In this document: positions 4,758-8,204 of the stretch, piece by piece
Numbering within the stretch: position 1 is the stretch's first letter
Layout of the letters: every line of letters begins with the position of its first letter
DNA from: Pseudomonadota bacterium
GTDB lineage: Bacteria; Pseudomonadota; Alphaproteobacteria; Caulobacterales; Caulobacteraceae
DNA length: 8,204 nt
Assembly: GCA_023434015.1 (NCBI GenBank)
Contig: JAEYTM010000290.1
Location: 1-8,204 of the forward strand
Direction: 5' to 3'
Notes under the pieces: generated by a model
The model's database searches: none
Seen by the model: only the letters and a program-made list of their open reading frames with translations
Told to the model about the DNA's origin: nothing
Program-made: the position numbers and the translations under genes

Positions 4758-6677
4758 ATGATCCCAGTCACTCCCCTGCTCGACACGGTCGCCTCGCCGG
4801 CCGACACGCGGGCCTTCTCAATCCCCCAGCTTCGCCAGCTTGCCGACGAGGTGCGGGCCGAGACCATCGACGCCGTGTCCCAGACCGGCGGCCACCTGGG
4901 CGCGGGCCTGGGCGTCGTCGAGCTGACCGTCGCCCTCCACCACGTCTATGAGACGCCGCGCGACATCCTGATCTGGGACGTCGGCCACCAGGCCTATCCC
5001 CACAAGATCCTCACCGGCCGTCGGGACCGCATCCGCACCCTGCGCCAGGGCGGCGGCCTTTCCGGCTTCACCAAGCGCGCCGAGAGCGAGTACGACCCCT
5101 ACGGCACCGCCCACGCGGCGACTTCCATCTCCGCGGCGCTGGGTTTCGCGGCCGCGCGCGACCGCAAGGGGGAAGACAACCGCGTCGTGGCGGTGATCGG
5201 CGACGGCTCGATGAGCGCCGGGATGGCCTATGAGGCGATGAACAACGCCTGCGAGACCACCAGGCAGCTGACGGTCATCCTCAACGACAACGACATGTCC
5301 ATCGCGCCGCCGGTGGGTGGGATGAGCGCCTATATGGCGCGGCTGGTTTCCGGCTCGGGCTACCGCTCGATCCGCAACCTCGGCAAGGCGGTCTCCAGGG
5401 CCTTCCCCAAGCCGATCCAGGAAGTCGCCCGCAAGGCCGAGGAATATGCCCGCGGCATGGTCACTGGCGGGACCTTCTTCGAGGAACTGGGCTTCTATTA
5501 CGTCGGCCCGATCGACGGGCACGACATGGACGCCCTGGTCCATGTCCTGCAGAACGCCCGCAACATCGTCGACAAGCCGGTGCTGGTCCACGTCGTCACC
5601 CAGAAGGGCAAGGGCTATGCCCCGGCCGAGAGCGCCGCCGACAAGCACCACGCGGTGGTCAAGTTCGACGTGGTCACCGGCCTTCAGGCCAAGCCGGCGC
5701 AGACCCGCGCGCCGAGCTACACCAGGGTCTTCGCCCAGGAACTGATCAAGCGCGCCGAGCTCGACCCCAAGATCGTCGCCATCACCGCGGCCATGCCGTC
5801 GGGCACCGGCCTCGACCTGTTCGGCGAACGCTTCCCGGAGCGCACCTACGACGTCGGCATCGCCGAGCAGCACGCGGTCACCTTCGCCGCCGGCCTCGCG
5901 GCCGAGGGGATGAAGCCGTTCACCGCGATCTATTCGACCTTCCTGCAGCGCGGCTACGACCAGGTCGTGCATGACGTCGCCATCCAGCGACTGCCGGTGC
6001 GTTTCGCCATGGACCGGGCCGGCCTGGTCGGCGCCGACGGCCCTACCCATGCCGGTTCGTTCGACATCGGCTTCATGGGCGCCCTGCCGGGTATGGTGCT
6101 CATGGGGCCGGCCGACGAGGCCGAACTGGCCCGGGTCATCGCCACGGCGGTCGAGATCGACGACCGTCCGTCGGCGTTCCGCTATCCGCGGGGCGAAGGA
6201 GTCGGGGTGGAGATTCCCGCGCTCGCCGAACCGCTGGAGATCGGCAAGGGCCGGATCGTGCGGGAAGGGTCCGCGGTCGCCATCCTGTCGTTCGGCACCC
6301 GCCTGGGCGAGAGCCTGCGCGCCGCCGAGCTCCTTGCGGCGCGCGGCCTCTCCGCCACCGTCGCGGACGCCCGCTTCGCCAAGCCGCTGGACGTCGAGCT
6401 GTTGCTTCGCCTCGCACGCGACCACGAGGCGCTGATCACCGTCGAGGAAGGTTCGATGGGCGGCTTCGGCGCCTTCGTCCTGCAGGCGCTCGCCGAGCAC
6501 GGCGCTCTCGACCGGGGCCTGAAGGTCCGCACCCTGGTGCTGCCCGACGTGTTCCAGGATCAGGACAAGCCCGAGGCGATGTACGCCGACGCGGGGCTGG
6601 ACGCGGAGGGCATCGTGCGTGGAGCGCTCAATGCGCTCGGCGTCTCGAACAGTTCGGCGGCCGGTCGCCGCGCCTGA
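4758..6677 (+). CDS. dxs: 1-deoxy-D-xylulose-5-phosphate synthase
   Basis: A 639-residue thiamine-diphosphate enzyme, slightly longer than E. coli Dxs (620), that condenses pyruvate and glyceraldehyde 3-phosphate to DXP. This is the entry step of the MEP isoprenoid pathway and also feeds thiamine and pyridoxal synthesis. GGHLGAGLG (44-52) contains the active-site His46, and WDVGHQAYPHKILTGRR (73-89) is invariant. The ThDP-binding block opens at GDGSMSAGMAYEAMNN (148-163) and closes at LNDNDMSI (175-182). YDVGIAEQHAVTFAAGLA (364-381) has the cofactor-activating Glu370, followed by a transketolase C-terminal domain. The usual HSSTSIS reads HAATSIS (119-125), probably a lineage variant. ATG 4758 has no clear ribosome-binding sequence, so coupling to ispA is likely. 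It converges on a lipoprotein gene with a 3-bp gap. Confidence 0.96.
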   Translation: MIPVTPLLDTVASPADTRAFSIPQLRQLADEVRAETIDAVSQTGGHLGAGLGVVELTVALHHVYETPRDILIWDVGHQAYPHKILTGRRDRIRTLRQGGGLSGFTKRAESEYDPYGTAHAATSISAALGFAAARDRKGEDNRVVAVIGDGSMSAGMAYEAMNNACETTRQLTVILNDNDMSIAPPVGGMSAYMARLVSGSGYRSIRNLGKAVSRAFPKPIQEVARKAEEYARGMVTGGTFFEELGFYYVGPIDGHDMDALVHVLQNARNIVDKPVLVHVVTQKGKGYAPAESAADKHHAVVKFDVVTGLQAKPAQTRAPSYTRVFAQELIKRAELDPKIVAITAAMPSGTGLDLFGERFPERTYDVGIAEQHAVTFAAGLAAEGMKPFTAIYSTFLQRGYDQVVHDVAIQRLPVRFAMDRAGLVGADGPTHAGSFDIGFMGALPGMVLMGPADEAELARVIATAVEIDDRPSAFRYPRGEGVGVEIPALAEPLEIGKGRIVREGSAVAILSFGTRLGESLRAAELLAARGLSATVADARFAKPLDVELLLRLARDHEALITVEEGSMGGFGAFVLQALAEHGALDRGLKVRTLVLPDVFQDQDKPEAMYADAGLDAEGIVRGALNALGVSNSSAAGRRA

Positions 6678-6680
6678 CCG

Positions 6681-7142
6681 CTAGGTCCGGCAGGACGTCA
6701 GGAATTCGCGCACCTTCGCCCGGTCGCCCGGCACGGCGGTGCGGTGGCCGTCGATGGTCACCGCCAGTTCCCCGCTGCTCGCGAAACTGCTGAACACCGG
6801 ATCGGCGGCCCTGGCCTGGGCTTCGATCACCGTGCCCTCGCCTATGGCCGGGCCGATCGCGCCCATGTAGCGCGCCTTGGTGCGGCCGGACGACAGTTCC
6901 AGGACCGGGCGGGCCTTGCCAGGCGCGTTGGCCCAGACCAGAACCTGTCCGGACTTCGGCTCGCAGCTCATCATGATCAGCACGTTGTCGCTCTGCGGCT
7001 GGCCGAAGGCGAGTTTGACGCCTTCGCCTTCGACATGATTCAGCGACCATCCCATGCCCGGCATCGCCGCCGGCGGGCTCTGGTGGGCGCAGGCGGCGAG
7101 GCTGCAGGACGCGATCAGACTGAGAATGGCGCGGCGGCGCAT
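6681..7142 (-). CDS. Putative lipoprotein of unknown function
   Basis: A 153-residue protein I cannot assign to a named family. It opens with a basic-hydrophobic signal, MRRRAILSLIASCSLAAC, ending in lipobox LAAC, so Cys18 would be lipidated after cleavage. The mature part has the pattern GWSLNHVEGEGVKLAFGQPQ (31-50), then LIMMSCEP (55-62) and a second cysteine near the end, LTSC (148-151). Cys60 and Cys151 could form a periplasmic disulfide. The start is ATG 7142 because AAGGGG (7150-7155) sits seven bases upstream; an in-frame ATG at 7160 lacks such a site. The gene is 59 bp downstream of flgH in the same direction and may be read through from the flgA-flgH transcript. A flagellar role is possible but unsupported by its own sequence. 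Confidence 0.75.
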   Translation of the reverse strand: MRRRAILSLIASCSLAACAHQSPPAAMPGMGWSLNHVEGEGVKLAFGQPQSDNVLIMMSCEPKSGQVLVWANAPGKARPVLELSSGRTKARYMGAIGPAIGEGTVIEAQARAADPVFSSFASSGELAVTIDGHRTAVPGDRAKVREFLTSCRT

Positions 7143-7201
7143 GTACGAACCCCTTGTCATCAGGACAACGTCAGGCGCGCCGCGGGGTTCACTATCGGCC
7201 C

Positions 7202-7942
7202 TCAGAAGGGCGAGAAGCGTTCCACCAGCGACTGGCCGGCCGGGGTCTTCTGCACGCGGCTGAGGTCGCCGCGGCCGCCGTAGCTGATGCGCGCCTCCGC
7301 GATCTGGCTGTGGCGGATGGTGTTTGAGGAGGAGATGTCCTCCGGACGGACGATGCCGGCGACGGTCAATTGCCGCAGCTCGGCGTTGGTGCGCACCTCC
7401 TGGGTGCCCTGGATCATCATGTTGCCGTTGGGCAGCACGGCCGTGACCACAGCGGCGACCGTCAGGCTGATCTGCTCCGCCCGGTTGATCGCGCCGGCGC
7501 CGGTGTTGGCGGTCTTGGAACTGGCCGAGACGGCGTTGGCCGGATCGAAGCCGCCCGGCAGAATTTTCCCCAGGCTGGATTCCAGGCCCAGGAAATGCGG
7601 CACGCCGGCGCTGACGCTGGCGTTGCGCGAACTCGTCGACGAATTGATCGTTTTGGCGCTGTCGTCGATGTCGATCTGGACCGTCAGGATGTCGCCGACC
7701 CGGCCGGCGCGCTGGTCGATGAAGAAGGCCCGGGCGCCCGTCCGCCACAGGGAGTTGGCGCTGGCCGCGGTCGGCACGGGCTCGCGCGCTGAGGCCAGGG
7801 TCATGATCGACTGGTCGCGGGGGACCAGCGCGGCGGGATACCCGACCGGGGCCAGTTCCGGGCCTTTCACCGCTTCGGAGACGGTCGAGCAGGCGGCGAC
7901 GAGGGGAGCCAGGGCGGCGAGGGCGAGGAAGTGGAGACGCAT
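7202..7942 (-). CDS. flgH: Flagellar L-ring lipoprotein FlgH
   Basis: A 246-residue outer-membrane lipoprotein that forms the L ring, the bushing through which the flagellar rod passes the outer membrane. The signal MRLHFLALAALAPLVAAC ends in a lipobox with Cys18. The FlgH core is visible in order: NSLWRTGARAFFIDQRAGRV (63-82), GDILTVQIDI (83-92), NRAEQISLTVAAVVTAVLPN (153-172), GNMMIQGTQEV (173-183), LTVAGIVRPEDIS (192-204), SQIAEARISYGGRG (212-225) and the typical ending ERFSPF. Length is normal for the family. A longer in-frame TTG start (7960) is unlikely: it overlaps the flgA stop and lies upstream of the ribosome-binding sequence. Export and ring assembly depend on the P ring, whose chaperone flgA is immediately upstream. 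Confidence 0.95.
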   Translation of the reverse strand: MRLHFLALAALAPLVAACSTVSEAVKGPELAPVGYPAALVPRDQSIMTLASAREPVPTAASANSLWRTGARAFFIDQRAGRVGDILTVQIDIDDSAKTINSSTSSRNASVSAGVPHFLGLESSLGKILPGGFDPANAVSASSKTANTGAGAINRAEQISLTVAAVVTAVLPNGNMMIQGTQEVRTNAELRQLTVAGIVRPEDISSSNTIRHSQIAEARISYGGRGDLSRVQKTPAGQSLVERFSPF

Positions 7943-7952
7943 CGGAGAGGTT

Positions 7953-7957
7953 TCCTT
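7953..7957 (-). promoter_or_regulatory. Ribosome-binding sequence of flgH
   Basis: AAGGA on the minus strand begins at the last base of the flgA TGA stop and lies 10 bases before ATG 7942. It supports the shorter flgH start and suggests that ribosomes finishing flgA help start flgH. Confidence 0.55.
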
Positions 7958-8204
7958 CAACGGAGCGCGTAGCGGGTGGAGCGGGGCGCAGTCATGGCGG
8001 CGGCGGCCGGGCCCACCACCGCCTGGCCGGGGCCGACGACCACCGCCTGGACGACCTTCCGGGAGCTGGTGTTCTGGACGCTGATCGCCTCGCCGACGCC
8101 GCCCGCGGACAGCGCCTTGGCCTGAAGCGACAGCGATACGCCGCCATTCTCGTAGGTCACGGTGATCAGCTCGTTCGCCCTGACCACTATGGCCGCGCCG
8201 ACGT
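7957..8204 (-). CDS. flgA: FlgA, flagellar P-ring assembly chaperone (partial, C-terminal part)
   Basis: The window shows only the C-terminal 81 codons plus stop; the start lies beyond the right edge. The visible part is the SAF-like/beta-clip end of FlgA: VVRANELITVTYENGGVSLS, then QAKALSAGGVGEAISVQN (a GKALEDGAVGDRIRVRN-type repeat of the family), then SRKVVQAVVVGPGQAVV and a short alanine-rich tail. FlgA is a periplasmic chaperone that helps FlgI form the P ring around the rod. No frameshift is seen. The flgH start follows after 14 bp, so the two genes are almost certainly one operon, as in other Caulobacterales where flgF-flgG-flgA-flgH cluster. Confidence 0.88.
   Translation of the reverse strand, partial: VGAAIVVRANELITVTYENGGVSLSLQAKALSAGGVGEAISVQNTSSRKVVQAVVVGPGQAVVGPAAAAMTAPRSTRYALR

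Noticed and set aside
3248..6500. Long open frames on the minus strand opposite ispA (3248-4654) and dxs (4818-6500).
   Set aside because: They are antisense to well-conserved enzymes, rich in Arg/Gly/His as expected from the opposite strand of high-GC codons, and show no domain. They are shadows.
6656..6680. Short GC hairpins at the end of dxs (GCGGC/GCCGC and CGGTC/GACCG).
   Set aside because: The stems are only 5 bp, mutually exclusive and without a T-tract; such pairs are common in sequence this GC-rich.
7154..7168. TTGTC/GACAA hairpin next to the ribosome-binding sequence of the small lipoprotein gene.
   Set aside because: The 5-bp AT-containing stem is too weak to argue for a regulatory leader or terminator without conservation data.
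7943..7960. TTG start adding six residues to FlgH.
   Set aside because: The ribosome-binding sequence lies inside that extension, and the signal peptide reads normally from ATG 7942.

Overview
The window is 8.2 kb of very GC-rich bacterial chromosome. It looks like an alphaproteobacterium of the Caulobacterales type (Caulobacter or Phenylobacterium relatives). The support is an xseB-ispA-dxs isoprenoid operon close to flagellar flgA-flgH, the G/C-ending codon use, and the wording of the proteins. Genus assignment is inference. Most of the window is ordinary chromosomal housekeeping and flagellar sequence; no prophage, insertion sequence, CRISPR array or RNA gene was seen.

Left part (1-2058). 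A partial minus-strand gene at the left edge encodes a serine-recombinase-like N-terminal domain whose catalytic residues are all replaced. The 170-bp gap upstream of it is relatively AT-rich and holds a 28-bp dyad. Next is a minus-strand PaiA-like GNAT acetyltransferase. At 1071-1377 on the plus strand lies the decayed remnant of a histone-deacetylase/acetylpolyamine-amidohydrolase family gene: N- and C-terminal ends are recognisable in shifting frames and the catalytic middle is gone. A plus-strand histidine phosphatase follows.

Middle (2029-6677). The phosphatase converges on a minus-strand Tat-exported PhoX/DUF839 phosphatase. A 12-bp-stem hairpin between them contains both stop codons. 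A Pho-box-like site lies 40 bp upstream of the PhoX start. Divergent from PhoX are xseB (exonuclease VII small subunit), ispA (farnesyl diphosphate synthase, overlapping xseB by 1 bp) and dxs (1-deoxyxylulose-5-phosphate synthase). ispA and dxs supply the late and first steps of the MEP isoprenoid route.

Right part (6681-8204, minus strand). In transcription order: the C-terminal end of flgA (P-ring assembly chaperone, cut by the window edge), flgH (L-ring lipoprotein), and a small lipoprotein of unknown function that converges on dxs with a 3-bp gap.

The observations most worth checking are the catalytically dead recombinase domain with its upstream dyad, the deacetylase relic, the Pho box upstream of phoX, and the double-stop hairpin.
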